Shown here: piece by piece, positions 1-9,145 of the stretch
How the letters are laid out: the number at the start of each line of letters is the position of its first letter
How positions within the stretch are numbered: position 1 is the stretch's first letter
From: Halobacteriovorax sp. HLS
GTDB lineage: Bacteria; Bdellovibrionota; Bacteriovoracia; Bacteriovoracales; Bacteriovoracaceae
Assembly: GCF_004006665.1 (NCBI RefSeq)
Contig: NZ_QOCL01000001.1
Coordinates: 186,001-250,000 of the forward strand
DNA: 64,000 nt
Direction of reading: 5' to 3'
Notes under the pieces: generated by a model
Told to the model about the DNA's origin: nothing
What the model saw: the letters and a program-made list of their open reading frames with translations, nothing else
Database searches by the model: none
Program-made: the position numbers and the translations under genes

Positions 1-874
1 TGCATGGCCGACAATCCAGTTCAACGCTTAAAGTTTCAATTTGATCACCTGTGACAAAACCAAAAGCGGTTGGACCAATTAAGGAAATACCTTTAACATT
101 CAAATGATCTGCAACATGAATCAGACCTGTGTCGGCCGAGACAATTAATGGAGACTTTGCAACGCTGTAACAACTCTCTATCAACGATAGCTTACCTGCA
201 AAATTAGAGACTCTTGTTGGGTCCATATCTTCTAACTCCTGACAAAAGCTATCTGATGGTCCTCCAAGAATATTAAATTTTAAGTTAGGATTTAACTCTA
301 TTAACTTCTTCCAATGCTCAAGTGGCCATCTCTTCATCTCCCACGCGGCAGATGGAGCGAGCAGAACTCTTGAAGAATCAAACTCTTTAGGAAGGCTACA
401 TCGATCAAAGCTCCATTGAGATGATTTCAACGTTTCAATATTTGAAATATTCCAACTCTTCAATGGCCTTAAATAACTAAGAACTCCTTTATAAGGCCAT
501 TCAAATGTATTTTTTCTAAGCTTGAATAGAAGAAATCGCTTCCATCTCTCCTTACTTCTTCTTAAAGTAGGAATTGAAAATAGTATTGTACATAAAATAC
601 GAGAACGAATATTTGAGTGAGCATCATAAATATGAGTAAATTTCTCAGCTCGAAGTTTCAGTCCTAATTTAATCAGACCTAATAAACCAGATTTTCTATC
701 AAAGCTCCACACACGATCAACCATGGGCGTCAATTTCAACAAACCTTCCATATCACTACGTGTTACCCAATGTATTTCAGAGGAAAAGTCCTCTTTGAGA
801 GCAGGTAGAGCACTCATACACTGTACAATATCCCCGAAGCTTGAAAATCTTATTATTAATACTTTTTTAGTCAT
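1..874 (-). CDS. Glycosyltransferase family 9 (heptosyltransferase-like), 3' part cut by window edge
   Basis: Reading from the ATG at 874 gives 291 residues before the window edge, with no stop. The N-terminus has the GT9 motif RFSSFGDIVQ (residues 9-18). Later come the donor-site stretches PSAAWEMKRWP, ADTGLIHVAD and IGPTAFGF, and the visible end is a CRPC motif seen in ADP-heptose transferases of the RfaF/RfaC type. The family adds heptose or related sugars to the lipopolysaccharide core at the cytoplasmic face of the inner membrane. The acceptor cannot be told from sequence. The gene is divergent from the peptidase gene at 973, with about 100 AT-rich bases between. Class assignment is firm; the specific enzyme is not. 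Confidence 0.88.
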   Translation of the reverse strand, partial: MTKKVLIIRFSSFGDIVQCMSALPALKEDFSSEIHWVTRSDMEGLLKLTPMVDRVWSFDRKSGLLGLIKLGLKLRAEKFTHIYDAHSNIRSRILCTILFSIPTLRRSKERWKRFLLFKLRKNTFEWPYKGVLSYLRPLKSWNISNIETLKSSQWSFDRCSLPKEFDSSRVLLAPSAAWEMKRWPLEHWKKLIELNPNLKFNILGGPSDSFCQELEDMDPTRVSNFAGKLSLIESCYSVAKSPLIVSADTGLIHVADHLNVKGISLIGPTAFGFVTGDQIETLSVELDCRPC

Positions 875-972
875 TTGATTTATATTACCGCAAATAAGTT
901 AGTTTTACTAAATTACTCATTTAAAGTTCTCTTTTTTTTACAAAGTTATTAAAAAATAACTAAAATATCTAA

Positions 973-2229
973 ATGAAAAAAATTTTTATACTACATCTGC
1001 TGCTTACTTCTGCGTATATACACTCTGCGACACAATCAGAGATTATTATCTCTAATCTATGGAAAAATATTGGACACCAGTTACCAGCAAATATTACTAA
1101 AAAGCCAATTGTAAAAAAGCCTGCCAAAAAAGAGACCAAGGTTCAAGAAGATCAAAAAACTTCTCAGAAGCTATCACCAGGTCAGCTTAAGATAGAGCAA
1201 ATGAAAAAGGCCAATCGCGACAGGCTTCAAAAGATGAACCAAAAAAATAAAGAAACTAATACTTCTAAATCAGACAGTAAAGGCTCTATCTATCAACAGG
1301 CACAAGAGGGCCTGGCCCAAATGAAAAGAATGAATAAGCAGACACTCTCAAGCTGGAAGGAGCAAGAAAGACAAACTCTTGAGCAGTGGAAGAAAAAAAG
1401 ACAAGAGTTTCTTTCAAGAGTAAAAATATATAAGAATAATACTTTTGAGCTTGAGAGTACCTCTCAATCATTTGCACTAAAGAAGTGGGAAACAGACCTT
1501 GCGCAGGCGCCAGCTTCCGAATACTTTATAGTCAAAGATGCTCTAGAAATAAATATTAGAGACCAAGGAAATAGACCTACTTGCAGCGCTTTTGCAGGAA
1601 CAAGAGCAATAGAGATTGCCCTCGCCCAAAAGGGAGCTAAGACCAATCTATCTGAGCAATATATATACTGGGCCTCGAAACCTTATTGCCAAACAAGCCC
1701 CTGTAATAAGAAAGGCAGCTGGATAAGCTATGCCTATGATGACAGTATTAATTCAAAAGAAATGAATATCCCTTCTGAGAAAGACTGCCCTTATGTGAGT
1801 ACTCCAATTGCAGGAAATGAAACACAGATCCCCTTTAAGCAATCATGTTCTCAGGGAATTGTTAAAGTTAATTCCTACAAGAAAATAAATTCAACGAAAG
1901 AGATCTTTGAAACTTTAAATAACAATATTCCAATTGTTGCTGGTTTTAAACTCTCTCCAAATTTTTACAAAACTAATGGAATCATATCTTACAAAGATTC
2001 TTTAGTTAATGGTAGAATGGATGAGCATGCAAATGGACACGCACTATTAATTGTTGGGTATATGAGAGTTCCAAAGAATATTAGAGAAGAAGGTAATGAT
2101 TGCTTCATAGTAGCAAATAGCTGGTCCGAAGGTTGGGCGACGGGTGGTTACGGTTGTGTTACACAAAAGTGGCTCAATAACTACAAAGTCCCTAACCCAT
2201 TTTTAGCGATTACAAGTATCAAGGAGTGA
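973..2229 (+). CDS. Secreted papain-family (C1) cysteine peptidase with lysine-rich N-terminal region
   Basis: 418 residues. Residues 1-19 form a signal peptide. Residues 45-150 are Lys/Gln/Glu-rich, low in complexity and probably helical; they could be a propeptide or spacer. The C-terminal half is a papain fold. Gln198 (oxyanion) and Cys204 lie in DQGNRPTCSAFA, His356 in NGHALLIVGY, and Asn382 in ANSWSEGWATGGYG, so the catalytic set is complete. Extra Cys pairs (239/244, 272/292) suit an exported, disulfide-bonded enzyme. The gene ends 4 bases before pilT, and the pilT ribosome site overlaps its stop codon, so the two are probably cotranslated. Export and protease activity are inferred from motifs; the substrate is unknown. 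Confidence 0.9.
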   Translation: MKKIFILHLLLTSAYIHSATQSEIIISNLWKNIGHQLPANITKKPIVKKPAKKETKVQEDQKTSQKLSPGQLKIEQMKKANRDRLQKMNQKNKETNTSKSDSKGSIYQQAQEGLAQMKRMNKQTLSSWKEQERQTLEQWKKKRQEFLSRVKIYKNNTFELESTSQSFALKKWETDLAQAPASEYFIVKDALEINIRDQGNRPTCSAFAGTRAIEIALAQKGAKTNLSEQYIYWASKPYCQTSPCNKKGSWISYAYDDSINSKEMNIPSEKDCPYVSTPIAGNETQIPFKQSCSQGIVKVNSYKKINSTKEIFETLNNNIPIVAGFKLSPNFYKTNGIISYKDSLVNGRMDEHANGHALLIVGYMRVPKNIREEGNDCFIVANSWSEGWATGGYGCVTQKWLNNYKVPNPFLAITSIKE

Positions 2230-2233
2230 TAGC

Positions 2234-3322
2234 ATGGCATTTTCGCCTCAAAACTTTGCAGGATTAATCAAAGTTGCAGTACAACATAAAGCAAGTGACG
2301 TTCATCTCAGAACTGGTGAATCTCCCGGACTGAGAATCAATGGCGACCTAGTCCCTGTACAATCAAAACCATTTAGCTATGAAGACATATCTGATATTAT
2401 AAGAATTCTACTTCCAAGCAAGCAAAGTGACCTAAATATTGATGAAATTGATGAACTTGACGGCGGTGTTGAGATCAAAAACCTTTGTCGTTTAAGATAC
2501 AATATATTTAGATATAACAGTCAACTTGGAATTGTTCTAAGAATTGTAAAGTTATCTGTTCCTTCAATAGATGACTTGAATCTTCCTTCAGTAATTAAAA
2601 CTATAAGCTCAAATAGAAGAGGTTTAGTTTTAGTAACAGGTGCAACAGGATCGGGTAAGAGTACAACTCTAGCAGCAATGATTAACGAGATTAATGCACA
2701 AAGACCTTGTCATATAATTACTCTAGAAGACCCTATCGAATACGTACATCAAAGTAATAAAGCGAGAATTTCTCAAAGACAAATTGGTAAAGATACTGAG
2801 AATTTTTCAACTGGCCTTAGAGGAGCTCTAAGACAGGACCCAGACATCATTCTAATTGGTGAAATGAGAGACCCTGAAACTATTGCCATTGCTCTAAAGG
2901 CAGCGGAAACAGGTCACCTTGTTTTATCAACAGTACATACAACTAATGCTACGACGACAATTGGAAGAATCATCTCGATGTTTCCACCAGAAGAACAACC
3001 TGAAATCAGAAAACGTCTCGCGGAGAACTTGAGAGCAACAATCTCTCAAAGAATGCTTAGGGCCGATACGGAATCAAAAGTTGCAATTGCTCAAGAAATC
3101 ATGATTTCAACTCCAGGTATTAGAGAATGTATTCGTGGAGAAGAGCCGTTGAGTAGAATGTTAAGTATTATTAAAGAAGGTAAAGGGAAAAGTGGAAATG
3201 AGTCTCAGAGCTTTGATCAACATATTATGGATCTTTATAACGATAGGATTATTACTAAAGAACAGGCGCTTGCTTCAGTAGAGTCGGAGTCAGACTTTTT
3301 GCAACAATTAGACTTTGAGTAA
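2234..3322 (+). CDS. pilT: Type IV pilus retraction ATPase PilT
   Basis: 362 residues, the usual PilT length. The N-terminal PAS-like region starts LIKVAVQHKASDVHLRTG. Walker A is GATGSGKS (136-143), the Asp box is ITLEDPIEYVH (about 162-172), Walker B is DIILIGEMRDPE with Glu210, and the His box is GHLVLSTVHT (227-236). These are the hallmarks of hexameric secretion/pilus ATPases. The short length and lack of a long N1 domain favour PilT over PilB. It powers pilus disassembly at the inner-membrane base. The ribosome site AAGGAG sits on the end of the upstream peptidase gene. The C-terminal tail has STPGIRECI where many PilT proteins carry AIRNLIRE. The gene ends in a strong hairpin. Confidence 0.93.
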   Translation: MAFSPQNFAGLIKVAVQHKASDVHLRTGESPGLRINGDLVPVQSKPFSYEDISDIIRILLPSKQSDLNIDEIDELDGGVEIKNLCRLRYNIFRYNSQLGIVLRIVKLSVPSIDDLNLPSVIKTISSNRRGLVLVTGATGSGKSTTLAAMINEINAQRPCHIITLEDPIEYVHQSNKARISQRQIGKDTENFSTGLRGALRQDPDIILIGEMRDPETIAIALKAAETGHLVLSTVHTTNATTTIGRIISMFPPEEQPEIRKRLAENLRATISQRMLRADTESKVAIAQEIMISTPGIRECIRGEEPLSRMLSIIKEGKGKSGNESQSFDQHIMDLYNDRIITKEQALASVESESDFLQQLDFE

Positions 3323-3339
3323 GGACTCCTTACTCAAAG
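3313..3339. terminator. 12-bp perfect inverted repeat at the end of pilT, bidirectional hairpin
   Basis: Perfect stem CTTTGAGTAAGG / CCTTACTCAAAG around a 3-base loop; the pilT stop codon lies in the left arm. It separates pilT from the convergent RDD gene whose stop is at 3345. There is no long T-run on either side, so it may be a 3'-end stabiliser or weak bidirectional terminator. Confidence 0.65.
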
Positions 3340-3344
3340 AGTTA

Positions 3345-3995
3345 TTAACAATCTATTACTGAAGTTCCTGCAATAAAGTCATGTAGGCCCTTACGTTTAT
3401 TTGTAAAGAGAATCATCAGCACACCAATCAAAGTGAACAGAGCAACGGGTTTAGCGAAGTACTCTCGTATAAATATTGCACCTAAGGCAACTTTAGGTGC
3501 TTGAACTCCAACAATTTTTAGCTTCATCATTCTCTTACCTATCGACTGCTGCGTCGAAGCTGTTGGTAGAATAACGAGTATTAAGTGTAGCCCTACTGCT
3601 GCCAGTAAACCTCCTACATCAAGCGGAATAGAAGAAATTATTTCTGGCCCAAGAAAGGACTCTATATCTTTTCCAATTTCAGGAAAGAAGACAATACAGA
3701 ATTGGCCGGCGGCAATGAGAATCGCGAGCACACAAAGATCAAGTATAAAAGCAATAATTCTCTTTAGATGAGAAGCTGGATCAATTGAAGCTTCTCCTCC
3801 AATCCCCACTCCTCCAGAGGCCTCCCTGGCCAGCTGTCTTCTAGACTTTCTAGTTGCTTGAGCAGATGCTTCAACCTTTATTTCTTTTTTCTGAGCAGAC
3901 TGTAGTAAAGGTTTAACCTTTTCTTTTCTACGAGTCTTCTTTACTTCAGAATCATCTAGTTTAAAGTTCCAATCATCATTGTCAGAATCACTCAT
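3345..3995 (-). CDS. RDD-family integral membrane protein
   Basis: 216 residues. Residues 1-70 are charged and soluble (acidic start, then Lys/Arg-rich). The RDD domain follows: HLKRIIAFILDLCVLAIL opens the first membrane helix with the conserved Arg and Asp, a second hydrophobic segment follows, then SIGKRMMKLKIVG, and a last helix near FTLIGVLMILFTN. The family has been linked to ion or solute exchange in a few bacteria, but its role is generally undefined. It sits just downstream of the small protein at 4004 and the tail-specific protease, with an 8-base gap, so it probably ends that operon. Confidence 0.82.
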   Translation of the reverse strand: MSDSDNDDWNFKLDDSEVKKTRRKEKVKPLLQSAQKKEIKVEASAQATRKSRRQLAREASGGVGIGGEASIDPASHLKRIIAFILDLCVLAILIAAGQFCIVFFPEIGKDIESFLGPEIISSIPLDVGGLLAAVGLHLILVILPTASTQQSIGKRMMKLKIVGVQAPKVALGAIFIREYFAKPVALFTLIGVLMILFTNKRKGLHDFIAGTSVIDC

Positions 3996-4003
3996 TTCAG
4001 TCC

Positions 4004-4231
4004 TTATAACTCAAAAATTTCATTTACAACGGCATCTACTTTCTTCTTTGCCGTATCACATCTCTTTTTCCATTCATCATGACTAAGATCTTTATTTAAA
4101 TTCATTAATAACTCACCTAATTCTTTGGTTGCATCATTGAATTCTTTTAATTTAACAACGGCCAATTGTTCATCTTCCATTGTTTCAAGCTTATTCATAA
4201 CTTCTTCTAAACTAGTATCTTCTATATTCAT
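4004..4231 (-). CDS. Small acidic helical protein of unknown function, coupled to the tail-specific protease
   Basis: 75 residues, predicted mostly alpha-helical, rich in Glu/Lys/Leu, with no signal peptide or cysteine cluster beyond one Cys. Its ATG overlaps the stop of the upstream protease gene by one base (TAATG), which points to translational coupling. I do not recognise the family. Tight packing between protease and RDD genes supports that it is real. Confidence 0.7.
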   Translation of the reverse strand: MNIEDTSLEEVMNKLETMEDEQLAVVKLKEFNDATKELGELLMNLNKDLSHDEWKKRCDTAKKKVDAVVNEIFEL

Positions 4232-6495
4232 TACTTCACCGCTGAAAGTTTCTTACCTTTTTGCATTGTAACCATGTCATTTAATATATAAATAGCTTCT
4301 TCTAAACCAGCGTCTTGACGTAGTGCTTTTACCCACTCATCATTTCTCGCCTCAAAGCCTTTTCTCCACTTCTTCTCGTCACCCTTTTTAATTTCTTCAT
4401 GAAGCCTTACGCTTTCATCATAAAAAGAAACTTTTAGGTTCTTATTCTCTTCATCTAACTTGAGCCTCTCAGAGATTTCCTTATTCTTCTTATCTTCTTC
4501 AAGAACTTCTTTAAGATTTAAAGAAACAGTTGTCTCATTTCTTCTTTTAATTAGATAATCTACAGATTCATTAATCTTTGCGAATCTCTTATCTTTCTTA
4601 ACTCTATTTTCACTTCTGTTTTTAAGCTTCTTTCTGTCAAACTTATTCTCAGTCCACATAGTAAAAGGCTTTGCACTTACTTTGTCCCATTTTAGAGAAT
4701 ATTCTAAATCTTGCTCTCTACTCTTAGTATATCCGTATGGATCAGGGATAATAATATCTGGAGTAACACCTTTATATTGTGTAGATCCTCCTGTGATTCT
4801 ATAAAACTTTTGAATTGTTACCTTAAGAGCTCCAATCTCAGAACCAAACATTGACATTAGAGGTCCATGATTCAAATTAAGCACTGCCTGAACAGTTCCT
4901 TTTCCATGAGTATACTCACCTCCGACGATAACGGCCCTACCATAATCTTGAAGAGCTGCTGCCAAAATTTCAGAAGCCGATGCTGAGAATCTATTTGTCA
5001 TAACAATAAGTGGTCCCTTAAAAGTTACAGAACTGTCTGTATCCTCTAAGACATCTACTTTCCCATCATGATTTCTAATTTGAACAATCGGTCCATCTTC
5101 TATAAATAGACCCGACATTTGCTTAGCATCTTCAAGAGCACCACCACCATTATTTCTTAAATCGAGGATAACTCCATCAACACCTTTTGATTTTAAATTC
5201 TCTAATTCTCTTCTCACGTCATTCGTACAGTTATTACTAGAATTATCAAAGTCTCTATAGAATTTAGGAACATGAATATAACCTACTTTCATATTCGTCC
5301 CCTCAAGCTCTAAAACTGAAGACTTAGCAAATGACTCTCCAATTTGAACCACATCACGTACGATTTCTATTAATTGTCTTGTTCCATCCGCTTTCTTTAC
5401 TTGTAACCTTACAATCGTATCTTTCTTTCCTCTGATATATCTAACAGCATCATCAACTCTCATACCTACTAGATCCACAAAGTCACCAGTCTCCTGTCCA
5501 ACAGCAAGAATTAAATCATCAACTTCAAGATTCTTCTCTCTCCAAGCTGCTCCGCCAGGGATAATTTTATTAACTTTAATATATGGATCTTCTTCAGAAA
5601 GAACCGCTCCGATTCCCTCTAAACTTCCCGAGATATCAATATCAAAATCTTCTTTTCTCTTTGGAGGTAAGTATTGAGTATGCGGATCATAAATGATTGC
5701 AATTGCGTTAAAGAATTTTTCAAGATAATCAATTCTGTCATCTTTTCTAAGTCTTCCAAAAAAGCTCTTATACTTTTTAGAAATTGCCTCATGGGCCTTT
5801 TTCTTAATCTCAGCATCTGTAAGGATTTTAACCTTAGGAGCTTTCTTCGCTTTCTTCTTAGTTTTCTTAGAAGGCTTTTTCTTATTATTTTTAAGGTCGT
5901 CTTGCTCTTCTTTTAAAGCAATATATCTTCCAAGTGTTGCTTGCTTGAAAACTTTTCTCCAATGATCGGCCAACTCTTTTTCGTTAGCAGCAAACTTTCT
6001 TTTGTCTGGATCTAATTCAAATCTCTCACTACTTGTCCAAGTAAATTGTTTTTTGAAAACTTCTTTTCGAACTTTATCAACATCAACAATTCTCTTTCTA
6101 AAAATTTTAATTGCATCGTTAACCATGTCATGATTACCCGACATCATCTCTTCATGCATTTTAGTTTTGTACTTCTCAAGCTTCTTTATATCGCTCTGTA
6201 AGAAGAATTGTTTTCCATAATCAAGTTTCTTGAAGAACTCTCCAAAGGCCTGCTTTGAGAGGTCTTTATCAATCTTATGGTCAATATAGTGATAGTTCTC
6301 AAGAGCATTTCGAATGATATTACCAATAATCTTTTCTTTTTTGAGATCAGCTTTAGTATCTGCAGTTATAAGATCAACCGCTCTGGTCTCTTCTTTTTTT
6401 ATTTTCGCTTGTGCAATTGTCTTTGTATCTTTAGCTGATACACTCAGATTAAATGCAAGTGCCAAAATAACTAAAAGGTTTAATTTGTTTCTCAT
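4231..6495 (-). CDS. prc: Tail-specific (C-terminal processing) protease, Prc/Tsp type, S41
   Basis: 754 residues with signal peptide (1-21). An N-terminal helical domain (about 40-270) precedes a PDZ domain (about 283-370, starting GSLEGIGAVL) and the S41 catalytic domain. The nucleophile is one of the serines of NRFSASASEI (501-510), probably Ser506, and the general-base lysine is Lys532 in HGKGTVQ. The C-terminal region from about 600 is the Lys/Glu-rich DUF3340-like tail found in Prc. Length and domain order match periplasmic Prc, which trims proteins at apolar C-termini. A very lysine-rich stretch at 201-223 is unusual within the helical domain. Assignment is firm; the substrates are not known. 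Confidence 0.93.
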   Translation of the reverse strand: MRNKLNLLVILALAFNLSVSAKDTKTIAQAKIKKEETRAVDLITADTKADLKKEKIIGNIIRNALENYHYIDHKIDKDLSKQAFGEFFKKLDYGKQFFLQSDIKKLEKYKTKMHEEMMSGNHDMVNDAIKIFRKRIVDVDKVRKEVFKKQFTWTSSERFELDPDKRKFAANEKELADHWRKVFKQATLGRYIALKEEQDDLKNNKKKPSKKTKKKAKKAPKVKILTDAEIKKKAHEAISKKYKSFFGRLRKDDRIDYLEKFFNAIAIIYDPHTQYLPPKRKEDFDIDISGSLEGIGAVLSEEDPYIKVNKIIPGGAAWREKNLEVDDLILAVGQETGDFVDLVGMRVDDAVRYIRGKKDTIVRLQVKKADGTRQLIEIVRDVVQIGESFAKSSVLELEGTNMKVGYIHVPKFYRDFDNSSNNCTNDVRRELENLKSKGVDGVILDLRNNGGGALEDAKQMSGLFIEDGPIVQIRNHDGKVDVLEDTDSSVTFKGPLIVMTNRFSASASEILAAALQDYGRAVIVGGEYTHGKGTVQAVLNLNHGPLMSMFGSEIGALKVTIQKFYRITGGSTQYKGVTPDIIIPDPYGYTKSREQDLEYSLKWDKVSAKPFTMWTENKFDRKKLKNRSENRVKKDKRFAKINESVDYLIKRRNETTVSLNLKEVLEEDKKNKEISERLKLDEENKNLKVSFYDESVRLHEEIKKGDEKKWRKGFEARNDEWVKALRQDAGLEEAIYILNDMVTMQKGKKLSAVK

Positions 6496-6619
6496 TGTAT
6501 CTCCGAATTTATTCTCTTGAATTGGTACATTCTAATAATTTTACATCTTTATATCATAATTATAAAGCTTCACCGCTTAAAGAGAGAAAATATAACTCAT
6601 TAAATTTAAAATTAGACAG

Positions 6620-6642
6620 TACCCGCCTAGAAAAGACGGGTA
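6620..6642 (-). terminator. Hairpin downstream of thiI
   Basis: TACCCGCC pairs with GACGGGTA (8 bp including one G-U wobble in the minus-strand RNA) around a 7-base loop. It lies 7 bases past the thiI stop, between thiI and prc on the same strand. No clear U-run follows, so termination strength is uncertain. Confidence 0.5.
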
Positions 6643-6648
6643 TAGATT

Positions 6649-7851
6649 TTATAACTCTTCGTACTCACCCAGTACATCGAACTTATACACTTCTGCTTCA
6701 TCAAGACACTTTTTTAGAAGTTCACTATAGTCATTTTCTTCATGATAACTATTCATATATTTAAAATCTGCTTTAATCACAGGGTGCTTCGGAGAGAATA
6801 GACTACAAGCATCATCATGAGGAATGATAGAGATATCATGAGTTCCTATCTTTTGTGCCAGTTTAATAATTTCTAATTTATTGAAGCCGACTAAAGGTCT
6901 CAAAATAATTTTTCTAGAACAAGAGTCCATGACAGACATATTTCTCATGGTCTGGCTCGATACCTGACCTAAAGCGTCTCCCGTAAGGATCGCATCACCT
7001 TTGATTCTATCGGCCAAGTAATTTGCAGTCTGAACCATGTACTTTCTAAAAAGTATCGTTCTATATTCTTCGTGGCAATCTTTAGCAATTCTATTTTGAA
7101 CCTCACCAAATGGTACAACGTATAAACGGCAACCTCTTTGATACTGCGATAGAACTTCACAAATTTTGATAATCTTCTCTTTAACTTCATCTCCTACATA
7201 CGGATAAGCGTAGAAGAAGATAAAGTCTTGCCTACAACCTCTTTTTGACATCATATAACTTGCAACTGGAGAATCAAAGCCACCAGAGATCATCGTGACA
7301 ACATTCCCACTTGTGAGTACTGGTAACCCCCCAGTTGCAGTAAATTTTTCAGTAGATATGAGAATCGAGTCTTGCATGACTTTAATATCAATCATGATAT
7401 CTGGATTTTTCACGTTAACTTTCAAACATGAAAACTTCTTTAATAGTAAATGACCAAGCTCTCTGGCAAGATCTAGAGAATTATGAGGAAATGTTTTATC
7501 CACTCGTTTAGACTTAACCTTAAAGGTAGTTGTCACAGACTTATCAAGTTCTTGATCCAGTTTTTCAATCAATGTTGGAAGGATAAGGTCCTTATCTTTA
7601 GCGATACTAATTGCCGGCTGTATTGAAGAGATCCCTGGAACCTTAACTAATGATTGTATGGCATCATTAGTAAACCCAGATTCACTTCTAGCAACAAGCC
7701 TCTGTTGCTCGTTTTTTAATTCCATAACTTGTTCTTTTGCATGGGCCTTAAGAACAAGCTTCACATGGTCTCTTAGAGTTTTAAAGTAGTACTTTCTATT
7801 TCTACCTTTTAGCCAAAGTTCATCTATATTAATTATTATACTCTTATACAT
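6649..7851 (-). CDS. thiI: tRNA 4-thiouridine synthase ThiI, form without rhodanese domain
   Basis: 400 residues: N-terminal ferredoxin-like plus THUMP region (about 1-165), then a PP-loop ATPase domain with SGGFDSPVASYMM (about 189-201). The chain ends after DDACSLFSPKHP and a short tail, so the rhodanese domain of the E. coli enzyme (482 residues) is absent. It adenylates U8 of tRNA and replaces the oxygen with sulfur. I chose ATG 7851 because AGGTGA precedes it at suitable spacing; GTG 7857, directly after the upstream stop, would add two residues. The gene follows a cysteine desulfurase, the likely direct sulfur donor, as in the NifZ-ThiI pair of Bacillus subtilis. Confidence 0.93.
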   Translation of the reverse strand: MYKSIIINIDELWLKGRNRKYYFKTLRDHVKLVLKAHAKEQVMELKNEQQRLVARSESGFTNDAIQSLVKVPGISSIQPAISIAKDKDLILPTLIEKLDQELDKSVTTTFKVKSKRVDKTFPHNSLDLARELGHLLLKKFSCLKVNVKNPDIMIDIKVMQDSILISTEKFTATGGLPVLTSGNVVTMISGGFDSPVASYMMSKRGCRQDFIFFYAYPYVGDEVKEKIIKICEVLSQYQRGCRLYVVPFGEVQNRIAKDCHEEYRTILFRKYMVQTANYLADRIKGDAILTGDALGQVSSQTMRNMSVMDSCSRKIILRPLVGFNKLEIIKLAQKIGTHDISIIPHDDACSLFSPKHPVIKADFKYMNSYHEENDYSELLKKCLDEAEVYKFDVLGEYEEL

Positions 7852-7857
7852 TTTCAC

Positions 7858-8985
7858 CTACATTATTCTTTTAATCTCTTTTACTACATTTTCAAATTCT
7901 CTTACAAATTCTTCGGCTTCATCAATTGTTGAACTCTCACTAAAAGATACTCTTAAAACAAATTTATGTTCTCTTTGATCGATCTTCATCGCGGCAAAGC
8001 CTTCATTATAACCTTTAGCTCTAGATGAGCAGGCCGATGAGCTGGCCACAAAAATATCTTTCATCTCCAAGTGTCTTAGAATGATATCGCTCGATACACC
8101 CGGACAAATAAAACTTAAAATATATGGACTGGTCTTCTCTAGAGGAAAAGGAAATTTGATATCTAAACCAGAATTAATAAGCTTAGTCCTTATAAGCTCG
8201 TTAATTGCCATTACTGATTGATTTTTCTCAGTAATATTCTTAATTCCACTTTCAATTACATATTCTAAAGCGAGAATCATTGGAGTATTTAGAGTCGATG
8301 ATCTTAAACCATTCTCATGACCTCCTCCATGCAATTGTGCATTAATCTCAATTCCATTTTTTAAAAAAAGAGCAGCAACACCTTTTGGTGCTCCTATTTT
8401 ATGTCCGGAAATTGTATAGGAATCAATAAAAGAGCTAAGATCTACTCCAAGCTTAGTGATCGCTTGAACACCATCAACATGGATGTGAATATCACTTCGA
8501 TAATTCTTAATCTTCTTGGCCAAAGAGAGAATATCATACTTATTACCCGACTGATTATTAACATGACTAAATACGACTAGCCTAGATTGATCAGACAAGG
8601 ATTCCATTAGCTTCGCTTCATCGATATCACCATCTGCATTTAAACTAATATCAGTTTTTATTCCATTGGTTTCCAAAGCAGGCATAACAGTCGAAGGATG
8701 ATCTCCTCTGGAGAAGTGGATTTTCTCGTTATCTTTAATGCCTAATCCCTTAATAACTAAATTATTACCTTCAGTGGCCGAACCAAGAAAAACGAGTTGA
8801 TCACTTTTAGATGCTTTAAGTAGCTTCAATATTTTTAAGCGTGCTTTTTCAATCTTCTTTAAAGCTGATTTGCCGTACTTATGAGCAGCAGAAGGATTTG
8901 CAAAATCTTCATCAATACTTTTCAGTAGTATTTGCTTGGCCTCATCAAGTACTTTAGTTGATGCGGCATGATCAAAATAAATCAT
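7858..8985 (-). CDS. Cysteine desulfurase (NifS/IscS-like, NifZ-type partner of ThiI)
   Basis: 375 residues, a PLP class-V aminotransferase fold. The start MIYFDHAAST is typical of NifS/IscS. PLP-lysine is Lys196 in SGHKIGAPKG, and the persulfide cysteine is Cys319 in SSSACSSRAKG, on a loop lacking the longer insertion of SufS. The enzyme converts L-cysteine to alanine and a protein persulfide. It is cotranscribed with thiI: its TAG stop lies 6 bases upstream of the thiI ATG. No iscU or iscA is nearby, so a dedicated role in tRNA thiolation is more likely than general Fe-S assembly. The start is preceded by AAGGA. Confidence 0.92.
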   Translation of the reverse strand: MIYFDHAASTKVLDEAKQILLKSIDEDFANPSAAHKYGKSALKKIEKARLKILKLLKASKSDQLVFLGSATEGNNLVIKGLGIKDNEKIHFSRGDHPSTVMPALETNGIKTDISLNADGDIDEAKLMESLSDQSRLVVFSHVNNQSGNKYDILSLAKKIKNYRSDIHIHVDGVQAITKLGVDLSSFIDSYTISGHKIGAPKGVAALFLKNGIEINAQLHGGGHENGLRSSTLNTPMILALEYVIESGIKNITEKNQSVMAINELIRTKLINSGLDIKFPFPLEKTSPYILSFICPGVSSDIILRHLEMKDIFVASSSACSSRAKGYNEGFAAMKIDQREHKFVLRVSFSESSTIDEAEEFVREFENVVKEIKRIM

Positions 8986-9145
8986 GTATGTCCTTGTTAT
9001 TGAGTGCGCATCTTGCCTCAGTGATCACTTTTTGTCAAAGTGCGTAAAGCTGGATCTAGCTATTATTCTCGTTGCCTATGGTAAATCTTAGGAATTTCGA
9101 TACACTTATCTTTATAAAAATTTATGACTTTTTAAGGAGTGTTAA

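Noticed and set aside
6495-6764. 89-codon plus-strand frame across the prc-thiI gap
   Set aside because: Overlaps the 3' end of thiI and the hairpin; composition is His/Tyr/Leu-rich and unlike the other genes.
9026-9042. Inverted repeat CACTTT / AAAGTG upstream of the tricorn gene as an operator
   Set aside because: Only 6 bp in very AT-rich sequence; no matching copy elsewhere in the window was seen.
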